Shown piece after piece: positions 44,538 to 54,900 of a stretch of DNA of 64,000 nt. The DNA is taken from contig NZ_CP091819.1 of NCBI RefSeq assembly GCF_019740355.2, forward strand, positions 2,914,001-2,978,000, given 5' to 3'. The position numbers and the translations under genes were made by a program. Within the stretch, counting starts at the first letter, position 1. Each line of letters begins with the position of its first letter. Under the pieces are notes generated by a model. The model did not search any database and was not told where the DNA came from. It saw only the letters and a program-made list of their open reading frames with translations. This stretch comes from Paracrocinitomix mangrovi. GTDB lineage: Bacteria > Bacteroidota > Bacteroidia > Flavobacteriales_D > Crocinitomicaceae.

Positions 44538-45674
44538 ATGCAATCTAAATTACCGGATGTAGGTACGACTATTTTTACTGTCATGTCTGCCCTAGCTAAT
44601 GAGCAAAATGCAATAAATCTATCCCAGGGTTTCCCTAATTTTCCTATTGATACGGTCCTTAAAGACTTCGTTAAAAAAGCGTTAGATGAGGAACAAGTAC
44701 AATATGCTCCAATGCCTGGCAGGTTAGATTTAAGGATAGCCATTGCACAGAAATTAGAATTGCAACATGCTAAAATATTTAATCCCGAAACTGAAATTAC
44801 AGTTACGGCCGGTGCAACTGAAGCTATTTATTCAATAATAGCGGCGGTAGTTTCAAAGGGTGATGAAGTTTTGATGTTTGATCCGGCTTATGATTGTTAT
44901 GATCCTTCAGTGAGATTAAACGGAGGTATTCCGGTACATTTAAAATTGAAGTTCCCCGATTTTAAAATTGATTGGAATGAAGTAAAAGATAAAATCAACT
45001 CCAAAACAAAACTTATAATGGTCAACAATCCGCACAATCCGGCCGGGAGTGTATGGGATGAATCAGACTTGAAAGCTTTAGAAGATATATGCAATAAGTA
45101 TCCTCATTTGTTGGTTTTGAGTGATGAGGTTTATGAGCACATACAATTTGATAATAATCACCAATCTGTTTTAAAAAGTGATTTATTGCGATCAAGAAGT
45201 TTTGTGACCTATAGTTTCGGAAAGACATTTCACGTTACAGGTTGGAAAATTGGTTACTGTATTGCACCGGCTGAATTGACAGTTGAAATGCGAAAAGTGC
45301 ATCAATTCAACGTTTTTTGTGTTAACAACACCATGCAGGCTGCACTAGCAGATTATTTGATTGGCTCAGATTCATGGCGTGGAATAGCCGATTTTTATAA
45401 TGATAAAAAGGCCTTATTCATGAATGGAATGAAACAGTCAAAATTCAAACCTTTAAAATGTGAGGGGACTTATTTTTGTTTATATGATTTTAGCGAAATA
45501 TCTTCTTTACCAGATGTTGAATTTGCAAAATGGATGACCATTGAACACAAAGTAGCATCTATTCCGGTATCTGTTTTTTATGAGGATAAAACGGACAATA
45601 AAGTGGTGAGATTTTGCTTTGCAAAAACTGATGACATGTTGATTAATGCAATAGACCGATTATGCAAGATTTAA
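44538..45674 (+). CDS. Methionine aminotransferase (class I/II)
   Basis: The product resembles E. coli YbdL and other methionine/glutamine aminotransferases: SKLPDVGTTIFTVMSALANEQNAINLSQGFPNF, YAPMPGRLDLR, TVTAGATEAIYSIIAA, NNPHNPAGSVW, SDEVYEHIQFD, the PLP lysine in SFGKTFHVTGWKIGY and the Arg in VVRFCFAKTDD. It transaminates 2-oxo-4-methylthiobutanoate, the last step of methionine salvage. I take the ATG at 44538 (MQSKLPDVG); 44520 and 44535 are in frame. It overlaps the omega-amidase gene by 13 bp. Confidence 0.9.
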   Translation: MQSKLPDVGTTIFTVMSALANEQNAINLSQGFPNFPIDTVLKDFVKKALDEEQVQYAPMPGRLDLRIAIAQKLELQHAKIFNPETEITVTAGATEAIYSIIAAVVSKGDEVLMFDPAYDCYDPSVRLNGGIPVHLKLKFPDFKIDWNEVKDKINSKTKLIMVNNPHNPAGSVWDESDLKALEDICNKYPHLLVLSDEVYEHIQFDNNHQSVLKSDLLRSRSFVTYSFGKTFHVTGWKIGYCIAPAELTVEMRKVHQFNVFCVNNTMQAALADYLIGSDSWRGIADFYNDKKALFMNGMKQSKFKPLKCEGTYFCLYDFSEISSLPDVEFAKWMTIEHKVASIPVSVFYEDKTDNKVVRFCFAKTDDMLINAIDRLCKI

Positions 45675-46456
45675 AAATAGCCATGGTTCAAACCCAACAA
45701 TTTTGGGAGGATAAAGAGAAAAATCTACAACACTTTGAAAAGCACTTCGTTCAAATTCCGGTTGGAGGAGCTGATCTTTTATTGTTGCCTGAAATGTTCA
45801 ATACCGGATTTACCATGAACGCTTCAAATATGGCTGAGGATATTGATGGTACTTCAATTAAATGGTTGCAGAAATGGGCAAAAGAGTTACAGATGCAAAT
45901 AGGAGCCTCTTTGATCATTAGAGAAAATGATAATTACTATAACAGGTTTGTTATTGTTTCAGAAAATGGGATTGAAACGTCTTACAATAAAAGGCATTTA
46001 TTTAGGATGGCAGATGAACAGTTACATTTTTCTCCAGGTACTGAAAGAGTAATATATGAGCTAAAAGGGTGGAAAATTTTGCTTCAGGTTTGTTATGATT
46101 TAAGGTTTCCGGTTTATTCAAGAAACAAAACCATTGGTGATAACAAAGAATATGATGCCGTTATATATATTGCTAATTGGCCTGAAAGGCGTAATAATGT
46201 TTGGAAGACACTTTTACAGGCAAGGGCAATTGAAAATCAAGTTTATTGTATCGGAGTGAATCGAGTTGGGATTGATGGCAATGATATTTCTTACACTGGG
46301 GATAGCATGTTTATTGATCCATGGGGTAATGTTGAAGCCAAATTTTCAGAAAACACTGAAATAGTGAAAATATTAACAATGGATTATCATAAAATTAACG
46401 ACATCACCAATCGCTTCCCTGCCTTTAAAGATGCGGATTCCTGGAGTTTAACATGA
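45662..46456 (+). CDS. Omega-amidase (YafV-type carbon-nitrogen hydrolase)
   Basis: A nitrilase-superfamily enzyme with the Glu-Lys-Cys triad visible in LLLPEMFNTGF, SYNKRHLF and QVCYDLRFPV. The remaining blocks (IANWPERRNNVWKTLLQARAIENQVYCIGVNRVG, FIDPWGNV) match YafV/NIT2 omega-amidases, which hydrolyse alpha-ketoglutaramate and thereby pull a glutamine-dependent transaminase forward. Translational overlap with the aminotransferase supports that pairing (glutamine transaminase-omega-amidase route of methionine salvage). The length (264) is normal. Confidence 0.92.
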   Translation: MQDLKIAMVQTQQFWEDKEKNLQHFEKHFVQIPVGGADLLLLPEMFNTGFTMNASNMAEDIDGTSIKWLQKWAKELQMQIGASLIIRENDNYYNRFVIVSENGIETSYNKRHLFRMADEQLHFSPGTERVIYELKGWKILLQVCYDLRFPVYSRNKTIGDNKEYDAVIYIANWPERRNNVWKTLLQARAIENQVYCIGVNRVGIDGNDISYTGDSMFIDPWGNVEAKFSENTEIVKILTMDYHKINDITNRFPAFKDADSWSLT

Positions 46457-46472
46457 TCAATCAACCAATTAT

Positions 46473-46502
46473 ACCGTTCAGTAGATAAAAAATACCGTTG
46501 AG
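46473..46502 (+). promoter_or_regulatory. LytTR-type direct-repeat operator
   Basis: ACCGTTCAG (46473-46481) and ACCGTTGAG (46494-46502) both fit the LytTR half-site [TA][AC][CA]GTTN[AG][TG] at every position and are separated by exactly 12 bp. The longer copies ATACCGTTCAGT and ATACCGTTGAGT agree at 11 of 12 bases. They lie upstream of a TATCTTAG box (46526-46533) in front of the T9SS cargo gene at 46565, where an activator would bind. Confidence 0.65.
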
Positions 46503-46564
46503 TCTCGCTCGATCTTTATTTTTAATATCTTAGAGCTCTAATAACTTTTAATTAAAGATTCAAA

Positions 46565-48433
46565 ATGAGAAAAGTATACTTATCTATGCTTTCAATCTTA
46601 TCTTCTGGTCTGTTAATGGCTCAGATGACACAAGAGACGAAAGTTTACGAATTGGCTTCGCCTGCTGATTTAGATCAAAACAGGCCAATGCCGGTTTTAG
46701 GTGCTAACAGAGCTCCTGACGATATAGTTTGGTCAGATGACTTTAGTACTACTTCAAACTGGAATGCTACTTATCCAACTACTGGTTTAGATCCTCAATT
46801 TTATGGATGGTCTATCGGAACCACTACAATGGGTTGGTATTTTGGAACATCTGGAGATATGGGAACTACTGGTAACTTCGCGAGATTTGTTAATGGTTCT
46901 CCTGCTACTCAGTCTAATCCAAACCCTTCAGATCCTGTATACGAAGGTGGACCTTACACATTGGAATATGTTGGAACACCTGTAGATTTATCTTCAGTTC
47001 CTGCACCACACCTTGAGTTTGAGCACTATGGAGCTAGATTTATTACGCTTCAAGCTGTTGAAGTTAGTACTGATGGTGGTACTACTTGGATTGAGGTAGG
47101 AAATAACAATGATATCGCACCTTTAACTTCAGGTGGTGGATCTGTTTATCCTAAACCTGAGACAAGAAGATTCAACATCACTTCTGCTATTACTGGTAAC
47201 CCGGCAAACGTAACATTCAGATTATTATGGGATGGTGCTCAAAACGGACCAAACATGAACTATGTTGAGTACGGATGGTTTGTTGATGATATCAGAGTTG
47301 TTGAAGGACACTCATATGATGCTGAAATCTTAACTGCAAACTTCGCTTCTGGTGCTGAGATGTTAGAGTACTATATGGTACCTACTACTCAAACTACTGG
47401 AATTGAGTTTTCTGGAAAAGTAAAAAATAACGGTGCTGCTACATTCACTGGACTTCACTTAGAAGCTACAGTTGATATGGGAGGTAACGTATTTACTGGA
47501 ACTTCAGCAAACGTTGATTTGCCTTCAGGTGATATCGATTCAATGGTAACTACAACTACTTTTACTCCTGCTGGAGGAATGGGAACTTATGATTTCCAAT
47601 GGGTATTTGTTGGAGACAATGCTGACACTTACAACAGTAACGATATTTTAACTGATGCAATTGAAGTTACAGAATATACTTATGCTAGAGACAATGGTGT
47701 AGCTACTGGATCTATCACAAACGTAACATCTAATACTGGTCAAGCAATGGGAATTGGTAACATCTTCGAAACTTTCGGAGCTGGTGTTATCGGTGCTGTT
47801 GATATCAATATTGGTTCTGCAACTTCAGGTGATATCATCTTTGCTAGAATCGACAAATGGGATGACGGTTTAGGTGAGTTCGTTTATGTTGCTCAAACTA
47901 GTGATCATTCATTAACTGCTTCGCAAACTAGTGGATGGGTTAAGTTATTCTTAGCTTCTCCTGTTACTGTTGCTGCAGGTGATGTTTACCTAATCACTGC
48001 TAACCACTACGGGGGTTCTCCAGAGGTTGCATTCTCATATGCTCAAGGTACTTATGATGGAACTGTTATTGGATACGTTGCTGACGGTTCATTATTCTCT
48101 TTATTAGATCCTGAAGCTGTTATGGTAAGAGCTGACATGAGAGATTTTACAGGAGTTGATCAATTTGAAGCTACTTTCAATATTGGACAAAACGTTCCAA
48201 ATCCATTTGATAACAACTCTATAATTAACTATACTTTAGCTGAGGCTGCAAACGTTAGTGTACAATTCACTGATATCTCAGGAAAAGTAGTTAAAGTTGT
48301 TGAGCAAGGAAGCCAAACTGCTGGATCATACCAAATCAATGTTGATGGAAATGATTTTGCAGAAGGAGTTTACTTCTACACTTTCACTATTGGTGATAAA
48401 CAAGTAACTAAAAGAATGGTGGTTACTAAGTAA
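46565..48433 (+). CDS. Secreted cleaved-adhesin-like protein with T9SS type A sorting domain
   Basis: A signal peptide (MRKVYLSMLSILSSGLLMAQ) is followed by a cleaved-adhesin/MAM-like lectin-type domain (~40-250: WSDDFSTTSNWNATYP, GWSIGTTTMGWYFGTSG, HLEFEHYGARFITLQAVEVSTDGGTTWIEV, WFVDDIRVVEG), an Ig-like middle region and a type A sorting domain at the end (IGQNVPNPFDNNSIINYTLAE, VSVQFTDISGKVVKVV, EGVYFYTFTIGDKQVTKRMVV). It should be exported by the T9SS to the surface or medium. It has a solitary promoter region with a LytTR-type site and a strong terminator. Codons look highly optimised, with repeated use of the same triplets, which suggests high expression. Confidence 0.9.
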   Translation: MRKVYLSMLSILSSGLLMAQMTQETKVYELASPADLDQNRPMPVLGANRAPDDIVWSDDFSTTSNWNATYPTTGLDPQFYGWSIGTTTMGWYFGTSGDMGTTGNFARFVNGSPATQSNPNPSDPVYEGGPYTLEYVGTPVDLSSVPAPHLEFEHYGARFITLQAVEVSTDGGTTWIEVGNNNDIAPLTSGGGSVYPKPETRRFNITSAITGNPANVTFRLLWDGAQNGPNMNYVEYGWFVDDIRVVEGHSYDAEILTANFASGAEMLEYYMVPTTQTTGIEFSGKVKNNGAATFTGLHLEATVDMGGNVFTGTSANVDLPSGDIDSMVTTTTFTPAGGMGTYDFQWVFVGDNADTYNSNDILTDAIEVTEYTYARDNGVATGSITNVTSNTGQAMGIGNIFETFGAGVIGAVDINIGSATSGDIIFARIDKWDDGLGEFVYVAQTSDHSLTASQTSGWVKLFLASPVTVAAGDVYLITANHYGGSPEVAFSYAQGTYDGTVIGYVADGSLFSLLDPEAVMVRADMRDFTGVDQFEATFNIGQNVPNPFDNNSIINYTLAEAANVSVQFTDISGKVVKVVEQGSQTAGSYQINVDGNDFAEGVYFYTFTIGDKQVTKRMVVTK

Positions 48434-48453
48434 TCAACCTACTTTATAAATTT

Positions 48454-48488
48454 AAACCCTGTTCGTCTTTGATGAACAGGGTTTTTTT
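48454..48488 (+). terminator. Intrinsic terminator after the T9SS cargo gene
   Basis: AAACCCTGTTC (48454-48464) pairs with GAACAGGGTTT (48474-48484), with three further inner pairs, followed by a T run to 48488. It is shared with the converging 48495-48755 gene. Confidence 0.9.
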
Positions 48489-48494
48489 ATTTCG

Positions 48495-48755
48495 TTAATC
48501 TCTAGGGATTTTGTCAAAGTCTAAGAAGTCTGTATAAGGATACAAATTGGCCATAACCTGAAGTCTGAAATATCTTCTTTCAAAGTCTACTTCTCCATCA
48601 GAAGCATTTAAATATTCTAGCCTAAATTTGTCATAGTTGTGCATAGCAACAAGCTCATCTTGAGGAAGTTTTTCTCCCTCAAAATACTTGTCTCTGATAT
48701 CATTTATTGAAATCAAAAAAGCATCAGTATCAATATGCGGATCAAATTCGGTCAT
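48495..48755 (-). CDS. Small conserved-looking protein, unknown
   Basis: The 86-residue product is soluble and acidic with many aromatics (YDKFRLEYLNASDGEVDFERRYFRLQVMANLYPYTDFLDFDKIPRD). No family is recognised. No signal or membrane segment is present. It stands alone between a terminator and the promoter of the macroglobulin gene. Confidence 0.6.
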   Translation of the reverse strand: MTEFDPHIDTDAFLISINDIRDKYFEGEKLPQDELVAMHNYDKFRLEYLNASDGEVDFERRYFRLQVMANLYPYTDFLDFDKIPRD

Positions 48756-48852
48756 TTTTCCTTATGCATAAGACGTTAAACTTAGTCGTTCAGTTTCCCA
48801 AAAACCAACAAGTAATCAACAACTAATTGTAAAGAATCACACTTTCATTTTT

Positions 48853-48885
48853 TTTGAACTTTTGTGAATGTTATTTGTACTTTTA
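48853..48885 (+). promoter_or_regulatory. Promoter of the macroglobulin gene
   Basis: TTTG (48853-48856), 21 nt, TACTTTTA (48878-48885; 7 of 8 matches to TAnnTTTG). A leader of about 16 nt would follow before the ATG at 48905. Confidence 0.45.
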
Positions 48886-48904
48886 TTAAATAAGACACTA
48901 TCAT

Positions 48905-51900
48905 ATGTTTAAAAATCTGGCTATCACCCTATTAAGTTTTTTAATTGTTTCAATTTCATTTGGACAAAAAGATGATCCATTTTACAATAGTAAATGGGCT
49001 AAAATAGACTCTCTTCAAAGAAAGGGATTGTACCGAATGGCTTTGTCTGAAGTACATGAAGTCTTTGACTACTCAACTAAAAATCAACATCACAATCAGG
49101 TAATTAAGTCTGTATTGTACGAGTTAAAATACAATACATACCTTGAAGAAGATGATTACGTATTAGGTATCTCCAGACTTGATGAACTAATCAAAACTGC
49201 TCCATCACCTTCAAAAGAAATTTTGCACTCCCTGACAGCAGAAGTCTATTGGGGATATTATTCCTCTAATCAATGGAAGTTTATTGAAAGAACGCATGTT
49301 GGTGAGGTTGATTTAAAAGATATACGAACCTGGGATTTGAAAAGAATAGCAGAAAAAGTAAGAGATCATTATGTACTCTCACTAATGAATGCTGAAAAAT
49401 CAAAGTCAGAGTTAATAAAAAACTACAAAGAGATTGCTTCTTATACTGACAGAGATGAAGCCGAGAAAATGAGACCAACGCTCTATGATTTCTTAGCATA
49501 TAGAGCATTAGACTTTTTTAGATATCAAAATTTCAACGTTCCAGGTCCTGGTAAATCTTTTATTATAGATAATCCAAGGTATTTAGCCAACAATAGCACA
49601 TTTATTGCTCTTGCTAACAGCACTTTAACTGTGGATTCATTGAACACTAAATTTTATGCTGTAAAAATATTTGGGGAGCTAACTGAATTTCACCAAAAAA
49701 AGGACGATAAAAATGCACTTTTTTATGCTGAACTTGAAAGACTAAAATTCATCAGAACAAACGCAGTATTTGAGGACGTTGACAAATCATATTATACTGC
49801 ATTAGAAAGACTTGTTCAACAATATCAAAAAGAAGATTATTCTAGTGAAGGGCTGTATGAAATGGCAAAATATCATTCAGATAAAGCCGGAACCTACAAT
49901 TATTTTGGGGACACAACTTATCATTGGAATTACAAAATTGCAATGCAGATTTGTGATAAAAGCATCAAATTGTTTCCTAATGCATATGGTTCAGAACAAT
50001 GTAAAGCACTAAAAACAAGTATCACATATAAAGAACTTAATTTAAATGCTGAACAAGCCGCTCCCGTTAAAGAAGCATCTCTATTAAATATCAGCTACAG
50101 AAATGTAAATAAACTTTATTACAAAATAGTTCCATATAACTATGATAAGTTGAATAATCAAAAAGTTGATTACAACAAACTCCTTAGTGATTTAAGAAAA
50201 ACAAAAGGTCTTTTTGAAAAGGAAATTACTTTAAAAGATCCGGGAGATTATCAAGCACATACTACTGAGATTGAAGTTCCTGGACTAGATAATGGGCATT
50301 ACTTCTTAATTGTCTCTTCACATCCTCAGTATAGTGAAGATGGTGAAGCATTTAGCTATTGTTCATTTTGGTCAACAGATATTACTTATCAAATGAGGAA
50401 TCAAAGTGGTGAAAGAGACGTTTTGGTTTCAAATAGAAAAACAGGAGCGCCTTTGGCTGAAGCTAAAGCTATAGTGAGCTATCAAAAGTGGAATAGTTTG
50501 ATCCGTCAATATGAAAACAAAACGCTGGGGACATATACAACAGATCAAAATGGAGTTTTCTCTTTTAAACCTAAAGACGACTATTACAACTATTACATTG
50601 AGGTAAAACATAATGGTCAGGTGTTTGCTCCTAATGCAAGCCATTATGCTTACAGAGATTATCAGTATACACAAAGAACCTATACTCATTTCTTTACTGA
50701 CAGAACTATTTATAGACCAGGCCAAACCATCTATTATAAGGGAATTGTAGTGGATCAGGATGAGCATGATCGTCAACTGAAAAAGAACTATAAAACAACT
50801 GTGTATTTCTATGATGTAAACTCTCAGGAAATTGCGCATCAAGAAGTAACTACGAATGAGTTTGGATCTTTTTCTGGCGAATTCACAGCTCCTTTTGGAG
50901 TTTTAACCGGACAAATGAGAATTCAGGATACTTATGGAAGCAAATACTTCAGAGTAGAAGAATATAAACGTCCTAAGTTTAATGTTACCATGAATCCAAT
51001 TGAAGGTGAGTTTCAGTTGAACGACAACATTGAAGCAACCGGATTTGCACAGGCTTTTGCAGGTAATTTTATTGACGGAGCAGAAGTTAAGTACCGTGTA
51101 ACTAGGACAACATCTTATTATGGATGGTATAGCTGGTATTATTGGAGACCTTATGAGGCGGCTAAAGAAATTGCTTCAGGAAATTTAACTACTGATGAAA
51201 ATGGAGAGTTCAAAATACCATTTGAAGCCATACCGGATATGTCGGCTAATAAAAAGAATTTACCGGTATTTACCTATACAATTACAGTTGATGTAACTGA
51301 CATTAATGGGGAAACACATACCGGATCATCTACGGTGATGGTGGGATATCAAAGTTTGAAATTGAACAACAACTTAAGAGCCGATATCAATGGAGAGAAA
51401 GACTTTATGCTTGAGCTTTCTACCACCAATCTTAACGGTCAGGATGTAGATGCTCAGGGGACTGTAGTTATTGAAAAATTGAAAGGACCTGAACATCCTC
51501 TTTACAGCCGCATGTGGCAACAACCTGATTTACCTTTAATGTCAGAAAGTGATTTTAAAGCCAAGTTTTCTCATATGGTTTATAAGGATGAGAATAACCA
51601 GTACAATTGGGATGTTGATAAAGAGGTTTTAAAAATGAATTTTGACACTAAAATCACTGATTCAATTGAGATTAAAAATCTTAAAAAGTGGCAGCCTGGA
51701 GTGTATAAATATACGGCCACCGCAAAAGACAAAAATGGAGTAGAGGTGAAAGATGTGGCATTCTTCACGCTTTTTAAACCATCAGCAAAAGTGTCACCTA
51801 CAAATGATGTTTTTTGGTTGAAAGAACTCAAGTCAAAAGCAGAGCCGGGTGATGTTGTGAGCGTATTGTTAGGAACTGCTGAGGATGAAATATTAGTAAA

Positions 51901-54900
51901 CTACAGTATCGAGGTGAAAAACAAAATTGTTTCATCAGATATCGTAACGCTTAAAAAAGAACAAAAGAAACTTGATTTTAAAGTTACTGAAGAGCACAGA
52001 GGAAATTTCACAGTTCACTTTTCAGTAGTAAAAAATAATAGATCATTTAGCAGATCTGTTACGGTTATTGTTCCGCATACAAATAAGGAATTGGATCTTG
52101 AATTTTCAACTTTCCGAAATAAATTATTACCGGGTCAGGATGAAGAATGGACAATGACCATTAAAAATAAAAACGGAGAAGGAGCAATGGCGGAATTGTT
52201 GGCAACAATGTATGATGCTAGTTTAGATGAATTGTATTCTCCAAATGCGTTTTATTTTAATGTATGGAGAACTTATTACGGAAGTAAAGGTTGGCAAAAC
52301 CCTCAAGGAATTTCAAGCTCGTACAGTAGAAATTATCATCACGATTGGAATCCTTACTACTACTACCCATCTAGATACTTTCCTAGCTTGAATTATCATG
52401 GTTATAGCACCTATTATTATGGAAGATATTATTCATATGGGTGGTATGATGATTTTGCTGACGGAGCAGTTGCAGAAGGTGATATGGAGATGGAAGAGTC
52501 TGTAGCAATGGATGAAGATATCACACTATCAAGAAAAGATGTTGCAAGAAACGGAAATGCTAAAACCACAACTGGTTCATTTGCTGCAGTAACTGAAGTA
52601 GCAGATGCTCCAATGGGAGGTGCAGATAAGAATTTGGAGCAGCAAAATATGCAGGGAATTCTCGACAATTTGGAGCCGGATGAAAGAGAAAGAAAAGAAG
52701 TTGATTTATCAGGAGTAAAAGTGAGATCTAACTTCAATGAAACAGCTTTCTTTTATCCTCAATTGTTGACAGATAAAGATGGAAACATTAAAATCAAATT
52801 CACTATTCCAGAATCTCTAACTAAATGGAAGTTTATTGGGATGGCGCATACGCAAGATCTTAGTACTGGAATGATCGAAAAAGAAGTGGTGACACAAAAA
52901 GATTTAATGGTAGTTCCAAATGCGCCAAGATTTTTAAGAGAAGGTGACAAAATCACTTTATCTGCAAAAATTTCAAACATTTCTGATAAAGATTTAGAAG
53001 GGGCAATTCAGTTGGATTTATTGAATCCGTTTGATGATAAATTGATTGATGATAAGTTCAAACACAAAGGAAAACAATTGCCTTTTAAAGTGGATAAAGG
53101 AAAAAGTACATCAGTAAGTTGGACCATCAATGTACCTTATGAAACGTCAACTGTAAAGTACAGATTTGTAGCCGCAGCAGGAGATTTCTCAGATGGAGAA
53201 GAAAGCGTTTTACCTATTTTATCTAATAGAATGTTGGTGACAGAATCTATGCCTATGCCAATTAGAGGTAAACAAAGCAAAACATTCAAGTTTGATAAGT
53301 TAGTGAACAACAAAAGCAAGACGCTTAAACATCACAGATATACTGTTGAATTCACTTCTAATCCGGCTTGGTATGCATTGCAAGCAATGCCATATATGAT
53401 GGAGTATCCGCATGAGTGTGCTGAACAAACATTTACCAGATATTATTCAAATGCCATTGCAGCTCATGTATTGAATTCAAATCCTAAAATCAGAGAAATC
53501 ATCAACAAATGGGGAGAAGATTCACCTGATGCTTTTTTATCAAACTTGCAGAAAAATCAGGAGTTAAAAGCAGTAATGTTAGAGGAAACTCCTTGGGTAT
53601 TAAATGCCAAAAGTGAAGAAGAGACAAAACGTAATCTTGCCATTTTGTTAGATATGGAAAGAATGACCAAAGAGTTGGATAAAGCACTTGGTAAGACAAT
53701 TAAAAATCAAGCAGCAAATGGAGGTTGGCCTTGGTTCCCAGGAATGAGAGAAAGCAGATATATCACTCAACATATCATTACTGGAATGGGACACCTGGAT
53801 CATCTTGGAATTTCAAGTGTAAAAGAAGACAGAAGAGTTTGGAATATGATTAAAAAAGGTGTTGACTATTTAGATGGTGAAATTGTTGAAGATTATCGTT
53901 TAGCAAAAAAATACGATCCTGATTATGAGAAGAATCAGCACATTGGATATTCTCAAATTCAATACTTATATGCTAGATCATATTTTAAAGATATCTCAAT
54001 GAACAACAACACTAAAGAAGCTGTTCAGTATTACAAAGATCAGGCAATCAAATTCTGGTTAAACTTCAATATTTATGGTGAAGGTATGCTGGCTTTAGCT
54101 GCGCACAGATTTGAGATGAAAGATTTAGCAACTGATATTGTAAAATCATTAAAAGACAGATCTATTCATCATGAAGAATTTGGAATGTACTGGAAAGAAT
54201 ATCAAATAGGATATTACTGGTATCAAGCTCCAATTGAAACACAAGCATTAATGATTGAGATGTTTGATGAAGTAACAGATGATCAAGAGAGTGTTGAAGA
54301 TTTGAAAGTTTGGTTGCTGAAACAAAAGCAAACTACTCATTGGAAAACCACCAAGCAAACTACAGAAGCAGTATACGCTTTATTGTTAAAAGGAACAGAT
54401 TTGTTGGCTTCAGATGAATTGGTTCAAGTAGTTGTTGGGGATAAACCAATTGAATATGTAGATAAATTGGTTAAAGATGATCCATACAAAGTAAAACCAG
54501 AAGCAGGAACAGGTTATTTTAAAACAGCCTGGAAAGGTGAAAATGTAGTGCCAAAAATGGGCGATATAAAAGTCACTAAAAAAGATGACGGAGTTGCTTG
54601 GGGTGCAGCATACTGGCAGTACTTTGAAGATTTGGACAAAATCACTTATGCAGAAACAAATCTGAAATTAGAAAAGGATTTATTCCTCATCAATCTTACA
54701 AAAGAAGGTGAAGAATTGGTTCCTGTCAATGAGAACAACGAGTTAAAAGTAGGTGATAAAATGCGCGTAAGAATTGAATTGAGAACAGATCGCAATTTAG
54801 AATACGTTCACATGAAAGATATGAGAGCATCCGGATTTGAGCCGATCAATGTATTGTCAACGTACAAATATCGTGATGGCCTGGGCTATTATGAGGCTAC

